Part shown: positions 16,242-25,400 of the stretch, piece by piece
Layout of the letters: every line of letters starts with the position of its first letter
Position numbering within the stretch: the first letter of the stretch is position 1
Source: Streptomyces sp. KMM 9044
Lineage (GTDB): Bacteria > Actinomycetota > Actinomycetes > Streptomycetales > Streptomycetaceae
Length of the DNA: 64,000 bases
Assembly (NCBI RefSeq): GCF_024701375.2
Contig: NZ_CP113910.1
Coordinates: 3,348,001 to 3,412,000 of the forward strand
Direction: 5' to 3'
Position numbers and translations under genes: made by a program
The notes under the pieces: generated by a model
What the model saw: the letters and a program-made list of their open reading frames with translations, nothing else
Database searches by the model: none
Told to the model about the DNA's origin: nothing

Positions 16242-17099
16242 CCCAACTACAACCCGGCCGAGCACGTCGAGCTGGAACCCGGCACCAAGCCGAAGGCCCT
16301 CGTGTGGACCGATGAGCGCGTCGCCCGCTGGCGGGCCACCGGCGAGAAGCCCAGCCCCGTGATGGTCTGGACGCCGGAGCAGACCGGCACGTTCCTCGAC
16401 CACGTCTTCGGGGACCGCCTGGAGGGTATGTGGCGAATGATCGCCTTCCGTGGCCTACGCCGAGGGGAGGGGTGCGGACCTCGCTGGGTCGACTACTCGA
16501 AGAAGAGCCGGTCGCTGGAGATCGCCACCCAGCTCGTCCAGGACGGCTGGCAGGTCCTCGAAGGGCTGCCCAAGACCAACAGCGGTATCCGCTCCGTCGC
16601 GTTGGACGACGAGACGGTCGAACTCATCGAGCTTCGCCGGATCGCTCAGGAGGAGGAGAAGCGCAAATGGGGTGACGCCTGGAAGGACACCGGCCGCATC
16701 TTCACCGAAGAGGACGGCTCCCTGCTCCACCCTGGCAGGATCTCCGACCTGTTCGACCGCCTGGTAGCCGAGGCCGATCTGCCGCCCATCCGACTCCACG
16801 ACCTGCGTCACGGTGCCGCGACGCTCATGCTCGCCGCCGGCGTCGACATCAAGGTCGTCTCGGAGACCCTCGGGCACAGCGATTCCCGCATCACCCGGGA
16901 CATCTACCAGTCTGTCCTCGACGACCTCGCCCACGCCGCAGCGGCGGCGGTCGTCAAGCTCGTGCCCCGCGCCCCGCGTGCGGTTCGCTCGGCGATCGAA
17001 CAGCACGCAGCTCGGCCTACGGCTCCCATCAAGGCCACGAGCGGGTGCACCTGCTCGTGCACGTGCGGCGCCGCCGACCGTCAGACGCTCACGGCGTAG
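16242..17099 (+). pseudogene. Tyrosine integrase, N-terminally truncated
   Basis: The frame is open from 16242 (PNYNPAEHVELEPG) and could start at GTG 16302, but full-length relatives have about 150-200 more residues: the arm-binding and SAM-like core-binding domains. The catalytic domain is complete, with Arg in RGLRRGE, the beta-hairpin Lys in LPKTNSG, HDLRH, LGHS and the nucleophile Tyr in DIYQSVL. Upstream the frame hits a TGA at 16221 inside the ISKra4 right repeat, so the missing part was removed by that insertion or a linked deletion. Without its core-binding domain it is unlikely to recombine att sites. It was presumably the integrase of this tRNA-Thr element. The Ala/Cys-rich C-tail (SGCTCSCTCG) is unusual. 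Confidence 0.85.
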
Positions 17100-17126
17100 C
17101 GCGCACGCCACCCCTCCGACCGCTCC

Positions 17127-17161
17127 GGCCGGGCTCAGCCACAGCGCGGTTGAGCCCGGCC
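17127..17161. terminator. Bidirectional terminator after the integrase
   Basis: Arms ggccgggctca (17127-17137) and tgagcccggcc (17151-17161), placed between the convergent integrase (+) and coiled-coil cargo gene (-). Confidence 0.75.
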
Positions 17162-17192
17162 TTCGTCTGCGTCCGGGGTGTGCGTTCCGCGC

Positions 17193-18203
17193 TCAGTTGG
17201 TTCCGGCGTTGTACAGGTGGTCACCGAAGAACCCGATGGCGACCGTCCCGCTTCTGTCGGTGTCATCGAGATAGTGCAGTCGCGGCGCCGGAGGAGCGCC
17301 GTCGCGGATGCGGATGTGTTCCAGCATCACAGCCTTCCCCGAGGGGTCGATGTACTCAGGGACGCGGAGGGTTCGTTGGGCCTTGCCTCGCGGGCTGCTG
17401 CTGGCGGTCTGCCCCTCGCTGACGACCACCTTGCCCTCCGCCAACAGAGGGAACGGCTGGCTCGCGCAGTACGCCTTGAGATTGGCCAGCTCAGGGCCGG
17501 CCTTGCCGCCGCGTGCCCGCGCGAGGTCCTTGGTCTCGGCGTACGCCTGCATGGTGGCCAGCGTGGCGGCCAGACGGTTCCGCCAGTGCGGAGCCTTCTG
17601 GTGATGCTCCAGCTTCTTTCTCCCGTCCAGGTCCGCCGTAATGACGAGCGACGAGCAGTGCCACTGAGCTTGTTCAAGCACGCCACGGAGAGTGGGGGCG
17701 TACAGACGCGCTCTCAACGCCTCCGCCTCCCCTGGGGGTTGCTCGTCGTTCTGGCGGGTCTGCAGCCGGGCAATAGCGGCGTCACGGGCGCGCAGTGCCG
17801 CGTCCCGTTCCTTCGTCGCGGTGTCGAGCAACTCGGCGAACGTGTCTCGGTCCTTCTCCGTTGCCTCAAGCTGCGCCTGAACTTCGGACACCTCAGGCGG
17901 CGGCGGAAGGCTCGCTGATGCTCGTACCAGATCGGGGATCATGGAGTTGAGCTTCGCCTCAAGGTCCGGCCCTTCGTCGAGCAGCTTGGTGCAGGCCCGC
18001 AATTGGGCCTCGACCTCGCGGCGCCGGTCTCGCTCCATCTCAGCAAGCCGCTTGTACTTGGCTGCTTCCTTCTTGTAGAGCTCGACGAGCTGCTTGCCCT
18101 GCTTGCCCGATTCGTCGATCGCTTTCAATAGACGATCCAACTCGGCGCGAGCTCCTTCAGAGCGGGCCTTGTCTGCCGCAGGGCCGAACGGACTGATGGA
18201 CAT
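17193..18203 (-). CDS. Coiled-coil protein with an unrecognised C-terminal domain (element cargo)
   Basis: 336 residues from ATG 18203. Residues about 10-80 and 105-160 are highly charged heptad-like helices (LDRLLKAIDESGKQGKQLVELY, EAQLEATEKDRDTFAEL...), so long coiled coils are likely. Residues about 165-235 are helical. The C-terminal 70 residues (LRVPEYIDPSGKAVMLEHIRIRD..., PRLHYLDDT, VAIGFFGDHLYNAGTN) form a compact beta-rich domain that feels conserved and ends the protein, but I cannot name it. No signal or membrane helix. It is next to the tRNA-side end of the element with another unrecognised gene upstream on the same strand. Position and architecture fit accessory cargo such as a phage-defence or regulatory protein, but that is only inference. 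Confidence 0.7.
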   Translation of the reverse strand: MSISPFGPAADKARSEGARAELDRLLKAIDESGKQGKQLVELYKKEAAKYKRLAEMERDRRREVEAQLRACTKLLDEGPDLEAKLNSMIPDLVRASASLPPPPEVSEVQAQLEATEKDRDTFAELLDTATKERDAALRARDAAIARLQTRQNDEQPPGEAEALRARLYAPTLRGVLEQAQWHCSSLVITADLDGRKKLEHHQKAPHWRNRLAATLATMQAYAETKDLARARGGKAGPELANLKAYCASQPFPLLAEGKVVVSEGQTASSSPRGKAQRTLRVPEYIDPSGKAVMLEHIRIRDGAPPAPRLHYLDDTDRSGTVAIGFFGDHLYNAGTN

Positions 18204-18264
18204 CGACCTGACGCCCCCCTCATCTCATAAGTGAAGACGAGGATAGGGGTGGTGCGAGCCGGCG

Positions 18265-18906
18265 CTATCCCTCTACCTGGTGGCCAAGACCGCGGGCCAG
18301 CGCGGCATGCTGACGCATGACCGGCAGGGTGCCGACGTCGACCTTCCCCTGGTCGTGGTCCTCTCCGCAGGGGCAGATGCTCCAGCCGTCGTCCTCGATG
18401 CGGTCGGCCACGGCGTCCACCAGTTCGGCCAGCTCGTCGAGCACCCCCACCGCGACGTCGGCGGCTCCCTCGTCGTGCTCCTTCACCAAGGCGGCGCCGA
18501 TCTCGGTGGCGAGGTCCAGAAGGTGGGCCGCCGCTGACCCGTCGTCGTTGATGCTGGCGTACTTGCCGGCCTGCGATGCGGCCATGACCAGGTGGCCCAG
18601 CGCCTCGACGGAGACGCTGACCGTACGGTCGTCGATCCGCACCGGCCGCAACGCGTGCGGGCCGACAGACGCTCCCCGGTTGTCTTCGGTCGCCGCCTTC
18701 ATGATGATCTCGGCGACGGCTTCGGGGGTCACCAGGTGGACGGCTTCCTCGTGGTCCACGCCGACCCGCTCAGCCATGACCTCAACGAGGTGGTCCGCGA
18801 CGCCCCGCACCGATGTCGCCTCTACCTCGACCCCATGGGTCAGCAGCACGGCGCTCGACTGCGTTACGAGCGTCTTGAACGCGAGGGTGTCCTTTGGGTC
18901 TGCCAC
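18265..18906 (-). CDS. Unrecognised acidic helical protein, most att-proximal gene
   Basis: 213 residues if translation starts at GTG 18906 (MADPKDTLAFKTL...); the open frame reaches 19026 but its extension is Arg/Gly-rich and not coding-like. The protein is acidic and alpha-helical throughout (VRGVADHLVEVMAERVGVDH, LLDLATEIGAALVKEHDEG, LDELAELVDAVADRIEDD), with a CPCGEDHDQ segment near residue 180 that could bind metal. No signal or membrane helix. It ends 61 bp before the coiled-coil gene on the same strand, so the two may be cotranscribed. It is not one of the excisionase families I know: it is too large and lacks an obvious helix-turn-helix. Confidence 0.65.
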   Translation of the reverse strand: MADPKDTLAFKTLVTQSSAVLLTHGVEVEATSVRGVADHLVEVMAERVGVDHEEAVHLVTPEAVAEIIMKAATEDNRGASVGPHALRPVRIDDRTVSVSVEALGHLVMAASQAGKYASINDDGSAAAHLLDLATEIGAALVKEHDEGAADVAVGVLDELAELVDAVADRIEDDGWSICPCGEDHDQGKVDVGTLPVMRQHAALARGLGHQVEG

Positions 18907-19121
18907 AGGGACCAGCGTAGAAGCAGCGGTTGGAGCGTTTCCACAAAACCGGCGTGATCTCCGAGGAGCCGCGCCGATCCGATCAGCAGCGCCGCCGCGC
19001 TGCCCGCCGCGCACCCCTCCGCACACGCGCTGCGCTCATGCGCTCCCCTCGCGCACCCCTTGGATTCGGTGGCACGAAGCGAGGAGGAGTAACGACCTCT
19101 GCGGCACACCGAAAAAAGCAA

Positions 19122-19156
19122 AAGCCCCAGGTCACGGCGAGTGAGTCCTGGGGCTT
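19122..19156 (-). terminator. Strong terminator downstream of tRNA-Thr
   Basis: Arms aagccccagg (19122-19131) and cctggggctt (19147-19156). Read on the minus strand, the hairpin is followed by TTTTGCTTTTTT, a classic rho-independent terminator directly after the tRNA 3' end. Because it lies on the element side of the junction, it may have been supplied by the integrated element. Confidence 0.88.
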
Positions 19157-19162
19157 CTACAG

Positions 19163-19236
19163 AGCCGCCTTCGGGATTCGAACCCGAGACCTACGCATTA
19201 CGAGTGCGTTGCTCTGGCCATCTGAGCTAAGGCGGC
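19163..19236 (-). tRNA. tRNA-Thr (anticodon CGT), probable element attachment site
   Basis: The minus strand folds as a 74-base tRNA: acceptor GCCGCCT pairs with AGGCGGC, the anticodon stem ACGCA/TGCGT holds loop CTCGTAA with anticodon CGT (reads ACG, Thr), and the T arm contains GGTTCGAATCC. CCA is not encoded. The tRNA 3' end faces the mobile element (lower coordinates), the standard arrangement after site-specific integration into a tRNA gene, where the element restores the 3' half. The other att copy would lie left of this window, or has been lost. Confidence 0.95.
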
Positions 19237-19354
19237 GTGCTGCTGGCACGATGGTGCGATCAGCGACGACGGTAAGTCTACACAGTTTCGGATGGTGCTC
19301 CGTACCTGCCCCGGAGGCGGGCCGACAGGCCTGCCTCCGGGGTGGGTGTACCGG

Positions 19355-20947
19355 CTATGAGCAGCGCTTTCCGTCCACGGGCGGGGTGCCGTCGACGAGG
19401 TAGGTGTTGATCGCGGAGTCGATGCAGTCGCTGCCCCGGCCGTAGGCGGTGTGGCCGTCGCCCTCGTACGTGAGGAGGCGGGCCGAGGTGAGCTGGTCGG
19501 CCATGGCCTCCGCCCAGCGGTAGGGGGTCGCGGGGTCGCGCGTGGTACCGACGACGACGATCGGGGCCGCACCCCTGGCCTCGATGCGCTGGGGCTCGCC
19601 TGTGGCGCCGACCGGCCAGTACGTGCAGTTCAGGGCGGCCCAGGCGAAGCTCTCGCCGAAGACCGGGGAAGCCTTCTCGAAGTCCGGGAGCGCATCGCGC
19701 ACCTGTTGCGGGGAGTCGAAGGCGGCCGGGAGGTCCAGGCAGTTCACAGCGGCGTTGGCGAACATCAGGTTGGCGTACTCGCCGTCGGCGTCGCGTTCGT
19801 AGTAGCTGTCGGCCAGGGCGAGGAGTCCGGCGCCGTCGTTCTCCTTCGTCGCCGCCGTCAGGGCCTTGCGCAGGAGCGGCCAGGCACCCTCGTCGTACAT
19901 CGCGGCGATCACGCCGATGGTGGCCAGCGACTCGGTGAGCTCACGGCCGTCGGCGTCACCGGTGGGGAGAGGCTGGGCGTCGGTCTTGCCGAAGAACTCC
20001 TTCAGGTGTGCGCCGGCCTCTTCGGGGCTGGTGCCACGGCCTCCGAGCGGGCAGGCGCTCTGCCGTACGCAGTCCTTCGCGAAGGCCGTGAACGCTGTGT
20101 CGAAGCCCGCCGTCTGCTCGATGTTGAGCTGCCGCGCCGGCAGGGACGGATCCAGGGCGCCGTCCAGCACCAAACGGCCCGTCCGGTCCGGGAAGAGCCC
20201 CGCGTACGTCGCCCCGAGGAAGGTCCCGTAGGAGGCGCCGACGAAGTTCAGCCTCTCGTCGCCCAGTGCCGCCCGCACGATGTCCATGTCCCGGGCCGCT
20301 TCGACGGTGGACACGTGGCGCAGCAGCTTCGGCGCGTCCACCGCGCAGCCCTCGGCGAACTTCCGGTACGCGGCGACCAGCGCGTCCGTCTCCCTCTCGT
20401 CGTCCGGTGTGAGGTCCGTCCGCGTGTGCGCGTCCATCTCGGGACCGTCCAGGCATTCGACGGGCTCGCTGCGGGCCACACCGCGCGGGTCCACGGCCAC
20501 CATGTCGTAGCGGGCGCGCACCTCCTCCGGGTAGCCGACGCCTGCGTACGCCTGAAGGTAGCCGATCGCCGAGCCGCCCGGTCCGCCCGGGTTGACCAGC
20601 AGGGATCCCAGCCGCTCCCCCGGACCCGTGGCCTTCTTGCGGGACACGGCGAGGCGAATGTCGCCGGCGGACGGCTCGGCGTAGTCGAGCGGCGCCTCCA
20701 GTGTGGCGCACTGGAAGCCGGGCGCTCCGCAGTCACGCCAGGCCGGCTTCTGCTCGTAGTACGGCGTGAGTGCCTCGGGCGTGGAGCGGGGCAGGGCGGC
20801 CAGCACCGCGGTCGCCTTCGCCGCCGAGCTCGCGGAACTCATGGTGCTCGTCGTGCTCCCGGAGGAGCAGCCGGAGACCAGGAGCGCGGCGGCGGCGAAC
20901 ATCGTGGCTCCGGTACGGGTCCTGTGGAGGGTGCGCCATGTGTGCAT
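19355..20947 (-). CDS. Secreted lipoprotein peptidase, TAP-like alpha/beta hydrolase
   Basis: 530 residues with a lipoprotein signal: basic start, hydrophobic core FAAAALLVSG and lipobox LVSGC at residue 27, so it should be anchored on the outer face. The body is an alpha/beta hydrolase: LLVNPGGPGGSA forms the oxyanion region, FVGASYGTFLG carries the nucleophile Ser in GASYG, and a TAP-like C-terminal domain follows with VVVGTTRDPATPY (Asp) and EGDGHTAYG (His). These match Streptomyces tripeptidyl-aminopeptidases and SlpD/SlpE-type proteins that trim peptides outside the cell. It is the first chromosomal gene next to the element. Substrate not predictable. Confidence 0.9.
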   Translation of the reverse strand: MHTWRTLHRTRTGATMFAAAALLVSGCSSGSTTSTMSSASSAAKATAVLAALPRSTPEALTPYYEQKPAWRDCGAPGFQCATLEAPLDYAEPSAGDIRLAVSRKKATGPGERLGSLLVNPGGPGGSAIGYLQAYAGVGYPEEVRARYDMVAVDPRGVARSEPVECLDGPEMDAHTRTDLTPDDERETDALVAAYRKFAEGCAVDAPKLLRHVSTVEAARDMDIVRAALGDERLNFVGASYGTFLGATYAGLFPDRTGRLVLDGALDPSLPARQLNIEQTAGFDTAFTAFAKDCVRQSACPLGGRGTSPEEAGAHLKEFFGKTDAQPLPTGDADGRELTESLATIGVIAAMYDEGAWPLLRKALTAATKENDGAGLLALADSYYERDADGEYANLMFANAAVNCLDLPAAFDSPQQVRDALPDFEKASPVFGESFAWAALNCTYWPVGATGEPQRIEARGAAPIVVVGTTRDPATPYRWAEAMADQLTSARLLTYEGDGHTAYGRGSDCIDSAINTYLVDGTPPVDGKRCS

Positions 20948-21031
20948 ACACCGAGCGTAACTCTGCGCGACAGTGCGGGTGCCCTGTGTGCATGTCGCGC
21001 CTCGTGCGAGTTGCGGGTTCCGGTCTGGTGA

Positions 21032-22237
21032 TCAGCCTGCTCTGAGGGCCATCGTCATCGCCTCCACCGCCAGGAGCGGGGCCACGTTGCGGTCGAGGGC
21101 GCCGCGGCAGGCGCCGACGGCCTCGATGCGGCGGAGTGTGGACTCGGGCGAGCTGCCCCGGGCCATGCGCTCCAGGATGTCCTCGACGTCCGTGTTGGCG
21201 AGGGCGACGCGGGAACCGAGCTGCAGGGCGAGGACGTCGCGGTAGAAGCTGGTGAGGTCGGTCAGGGCCACGTCGAGGCTGTCCCGCTGGGTACGCGTTC
21301 TGCGGCGCTTCTGCATGTCCTCCAGATCCTTGACCACACCCGCGGTGCCGCGCGGCAGCCGGCCGCCCTGCGTCGCGCCGAGTGCCGCCTTCAGCTCGTC
21401 GGTCTCCTTGGTGTCCGTCCGCTCGGCCAGCTGCTTGGCGTCCTCGGCGGCGGCGTCCACGAGTTCCTGGGCCGCCTTGAGCGCGCCACCGATGTCCTCG
21501 ACACGCAGCGGCAGCTTCAGTACGGCGGCGCGGCGCTCCCGGGCCGCCGGGTCGGTCGCCAGCCGGCGGGCCCGGTCGACGTGTCCCTGGGTGGCGCGGG
21601 CCACGGCCGCGGCGACGTCCGGCTCGATGCCCTCGCGTCGTACGAGCAGGTCGGCGACGGCGTCCACGGAGGGCGTGGTCAGGTTGAGGTGGCGGCAGCG
21701 GGAGCGGATCGTCGGCAGGACATCCTCGACGGAGGGGGCGCAGAGCAGCCAGACCGTGCGGGACGCGGGCTCCTCGACGGCTTTGAGGACGGCGTTGGCG
21801 GAGCTCTCGTTCAGCCGCTCGGCGTCCTCGACGAGGATCACCTGCCAGCGGCCGTTCGCCGGTGCGGTGAACGACTTGCGGACGGTGTCCCGCATGTCCG
21901 ACACCCGGATCACCGCACCGACGGCGGCGATGGTGCTCACGTCGGCGTGGGTGCCGACCAGGGCGGTGTGGCAGCCGTCACAGAATCCGCAGCCGGGGGA
22001 GCCGCCGAGCGCGCGGTCGGGGCTCACGCACTGCAGCGCGGCGGCGAAGGCGCGCGCCGCCTGGTTGCGCCCCGCGCCGGGCGGGCCGGTGAACAGCCAC
22101 GCGTGCGTCATCCTCGACGCCTCCGGTGATGGGGCGTCGGCCGCCGCGGCCGTGACGAGGGCGTCGGCGTCCCGCGCAGCGGCGGCGAGCTGGCCGCTCA
22201 CCCGCTGCTGCCCGACGAGGTCGTCCCACACGGTCAT
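21032..22237 (-). CDS. holB: DNA polymerase III delta' subunit
   Basis: 401 residues, clamp-loader AAA+ fold. The N-terminus MTVWDDLVGQQRV is typical. The P-loop is degenerate (GPPGAGRNQAA, lacking the Lys and Ser/Thr), as expected for delta', which does not hydrolyse ATP. A zinc-binding cluster CGFCDGC is present, then VILVEDAERLNESSANAVLKAVEEP and the sensor-1-like TIRSRC. With DnaX and delta it loads the beta sliding clamp onto DNA. It lies just downstream of the tmk gene on the same strand, a pairing seen in many bacteria; a hairpin separates them. Confidence 0.95.
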   Translation of the reverse strand: MTVWDDLVGQQRVSGQLAAAARDADALVTAAAADAPSPEASRMTHAWLFTGPPGAGRNQAARAFAAALQCVSPDRALGGSPGCGFCDGCHTALVGTHADVSTIAAVGAVIRVSDMRDTVRKSFTAPANGRWQVILVEDAERLNESSANAVLKAVEEPASRTVWLLCAPSVEDVLPTIRSRCRHLNLTTPSVDAVADLLVRREGIEPDVAAAVARATQGHVDRARRLATDPAARERRAAVLKLPLRVEDIGGALKAAQELVDAAAEDAKQLAERTDTKETDELKAALGATQGGRLPRGTAGVVKDLEDMQKRRRTRTQRDSLDVALTDLTSFYRDVLALQLGSRVALANTDVEDILERMARGSSPESTLRRIEAVGACRGALDRNVAPLLAVEAMTMALRAG

Positions 22238-22370
22238 GGGTCACTCCGCCCTTCCGTCACGTCCACCATTACGCACTGAATCCATCGGCCGGGTTCAGTG
22301 ACCGAATCCATTGTGGGGGTGACCACCGACGGTCCCGGACCAGCGCCGGGCCGGCCCGGGGGGAACAGCG

Positions 22371-22401
22371 CTGGGCGGGGCCGTCGTTCCGCCCCGCCCA
22401 G
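22371..22401. terminator. Terminator between tmk and holB
   Basis: Arms ctgggcggggc (22371-22381) and gccccgcccag (22391-22401), downstream of the tmk stop on the minus strand and upstream of holB, so the two genes may be only partly cotranscribed. Confidence 0.65.
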
Positions 22402-22437
22402 TCCGCATCGGCACGCCCCGGTGGACCACCGCTCGTG

Positions 22438-25400
22438 TCAGCGGCGCCGTCCCCAACCCTCGTCCTTGCCCCGGCCGCCCTCGTCGGGTCCGCCGTACTC
22501 GCCCGGTTCGCCGCGCTCGTCGTCGCGCTCGTCGTCGCGCTCGTCGTCGCGCGAGCCCAGCAGTTCGTCCGCCAGGGTCGGCAGGTCGTCCAGCGGAGTC
22601 TCCTCGGCCCAGTCCGAGCGCTGCCTGCGCCGGTCCGGCATGTTCTCGAGGCCGACCTGGGGCAGCTCGCGCGTGCTGGTCACCTCGTCGTCCTGGGTGA
22701 TCGCGGGGAGCGCCGCCGTCTCCTCCGTGGCGCTCGGCGGCGGCACGGCCGGCAGTACCTCGGTCTCGTCGTCGGCCGCCTTCGGCGGAACCGGCACCTG
22801 CGGCAGCTCGGTCGTCACCTCGGCCTCGGACGGCTGGGAGGACCTGGCCCAGCCGGGCTGTCCCCCGCTCTCGCCCCGCGCGGCGTCACGCCGGTCCTTG
22901 CGGAACCGGTCCGAGGACTCACCGGAACCCGGCCCGTCCTCTCCGGCTCCGGCCGTGTCGCCCGGCACCCTGGGCAGCACCGCCGTCTCGTCCGCCGACG
23001 CGGACCCGCGGGACGCATCCGACCCGCTCGGCGCGTCCGACCCGCTCGGCGCGTCCGACCCGCTCGGCGCGTCCGGCGTGATCGGCGCGATCCTCCAGGA
23101 AGGGCCCGTCGCCGCCGCGGCCGCGGCCTGTTCCGCGAGGAGCCGGGCCTCCTCGGCCCGCCGCAGTGCCTCCTCGGCCTTGCGCTGCTTCTCCAGGCGC
23201 AGCGCCTCGGCCTCGGCGCGCAGCCGCGCCTCCTCCTCGGCCTCCTTGCGGCGGCGCTCCTCCTCCGCCTTGCGGCGGGTCTCCGCCTCCGCGCGTGCCT
23301 TCTCCTCGGCGAGGAGCCGCTGCCGCTCCTCCTCCGCCCGGCGGGCGGCCTCCTCGGCGCGCAGCCGCGCCTCCTCCGCCTGCCGTTCGGCCTCGCGCCG
23401 CTGCGCCTCCTCCAGCTCGCGCCGCTTGCGCTCCTCCTCCTCGGCACGCAGCCTGGCCAGCTGCTCCTCGCGCTCGCGCTCCAGGCGCTCCTCCTCCGCC
23501 TTGCGCGCCGCTTCCTCCTCCGCCTTGCGGCGGGCCTCCTCCTCGGCCTTGCGCCGCGCTTCCTCCAAGGCCTCGATCTCGGCCTCGGACAGCGGCAGCA
23601 CCTGGTCGAGCCGGTGCCGGATGACCGTACCGACCGCGTCCGGCTCCTGGCCGGCGTCGACGACCAGGTACCGGCCGGGGTCGGCCGCGGCCAGTGTGAG
23701 GAAACCGGCCCGCACGCGCGCGTGGAACTCGGCGGGCTCCGACTCCAGCCGGTCCGGTGCCTCGGTGAACCGCTCGCGCGCGGTCTCCGGCGCCACGTCG
23801 AGCAGCACGGTGAGGTGGGGTACAAGGCCGTCGGTCGCCCAGCGGTTGATGCGGGCGATCTCGGTCGGCGACAGGTCGCGCCCGGCGCCCTGGTAGGCGA
23901 CCGAGGAGTCGATGTACCGGTCGGAGATGACGACCGCGCCGCGCTCCAGGGCGGGCCGCACGACCGTGTCGATGTGCTCGGCGCGGTCCGCCGCGTACAG
24001 CAGGGCCTCCGCGCGGTGGGACAGTCCGGCACTGGAGACGTCCAGCAGGATCGACCGCAGCCGCTTGCCGACCGGCGTCGCCCCCGGCTCACGCGTGAGC
24101 ACTACTTCGTGGCCCTTGCCCCGGATCCACTCGGCGAGCACTTCGGCCTGGGTGGATTTCCCGGCCCCGTCGCCACCCTCCAGGGCGACGAAGAATCCGG
24201 TGCCCGCAGGCGCGGGCCCGGGATCGTCGCCGCCGAGCAGCGCGTCCCGCAGGTCGTGGCGCAGCGGCACCCCGGAACGGTCGTCGACCTTGGCCAGCAC
24301 GAGTGCGGCCACCGGCAGCAGCAGCGCGCCCACCAGCATCAGCGTGAACGCGGCACCGCCGTGCGCGAAGACGAACCGGCCGCTCTCCAGCCGGTGCGGT
24401 CCGATGCCCGCGGCCACCAGCGGGGCGGTCACCGCGCCGAGTGCCACGAAGAGGCGGACGACCGCGTGCAGGTGCTCCGTCGTACGGGCCCGCCGCTGCT
24501 CCTCGGTCTCCTGGCCGAGCAGGGTGTGCCCGGTGTTGGCCGCCGTGCCCGCGCCGACACCGGCCAGCACGGCGATCAGCAGCACGCTGGTGACGTCCGG
24601 CACGAGTCCGGCGGCGAGCAGCGCGACGCCGGTGAAGGCGAGCGCCAGCGCGAGCAGCCGGCGCCGCGACAGGGACGGCAGCAGGGCCGGCGCCGTCCGT
24701 ATGCCGACGACGACACCGCCGGTCAGCGCGGCCACCAGCAGGCCGTACAGCACGGGCCCGCCACCCAGGTCCTTGGCGTGCAGCACGAACACGGCGACGG
24801 CGGCCGACACCGCGGCGGCCACGGACGCGGACGCGAGTACCAGCAGCGGCATGGCGCCGGTGCGGCCCTTGTCCGAACCGGCACCGGAACCGGTGCCGCT
24901 CTTGGGGCGGCGCAGTCCCTCCAGCGGCGACCGCGCGCGGGGGGTGCGCGTGCCGGGCAGCTCGAGGAACGTCACCATGGACAGCGACGCGGCGAACAGT
25001 CCGGCCGCGACGTACGAGGCGAGCGCCGCCTGGTGCTGCCCGAACCAGGCGATGCCCGTGCCCAGCAGGTTGTTGAGGAGTCCCGCGACGACGAGGACGA
25101 GGGCCGCAGCGGGCACCGCCACGAAGCCCGTACGCAGCGACAGGCGGCGCAGTGCGTCCATGTGGTCCGGCAGCGGCCGCACCGTCGCGCCCTCCAGGGG
25201 CGGGGCGGGCAGCAGCGCGGGCGCCGCGCTCTCGCGGCACACCGTCCAGAACCGCTCGGCGACCGACGTCACGAAGGTGGTGACGAGGAGCAGGGCGAGC
25301 GCGTCGTCGGGCGTCCAGTCGATCCACAGCGGCGCGACGATGAGCAGGGCCGCCCGCAGTCCGTCCGCGCCGACCATGGTCCAGCGACGGTCCAGCGGGC

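Noticed and set aside
23160..23580. Dense repetitive DNA in tmk considered as a CRISPR-like or satellite array
   Set aside because: It encodes a Glu/Arg/Ala coiled coil; repeats are imperfect, have no spacers and follow codon periodicity.
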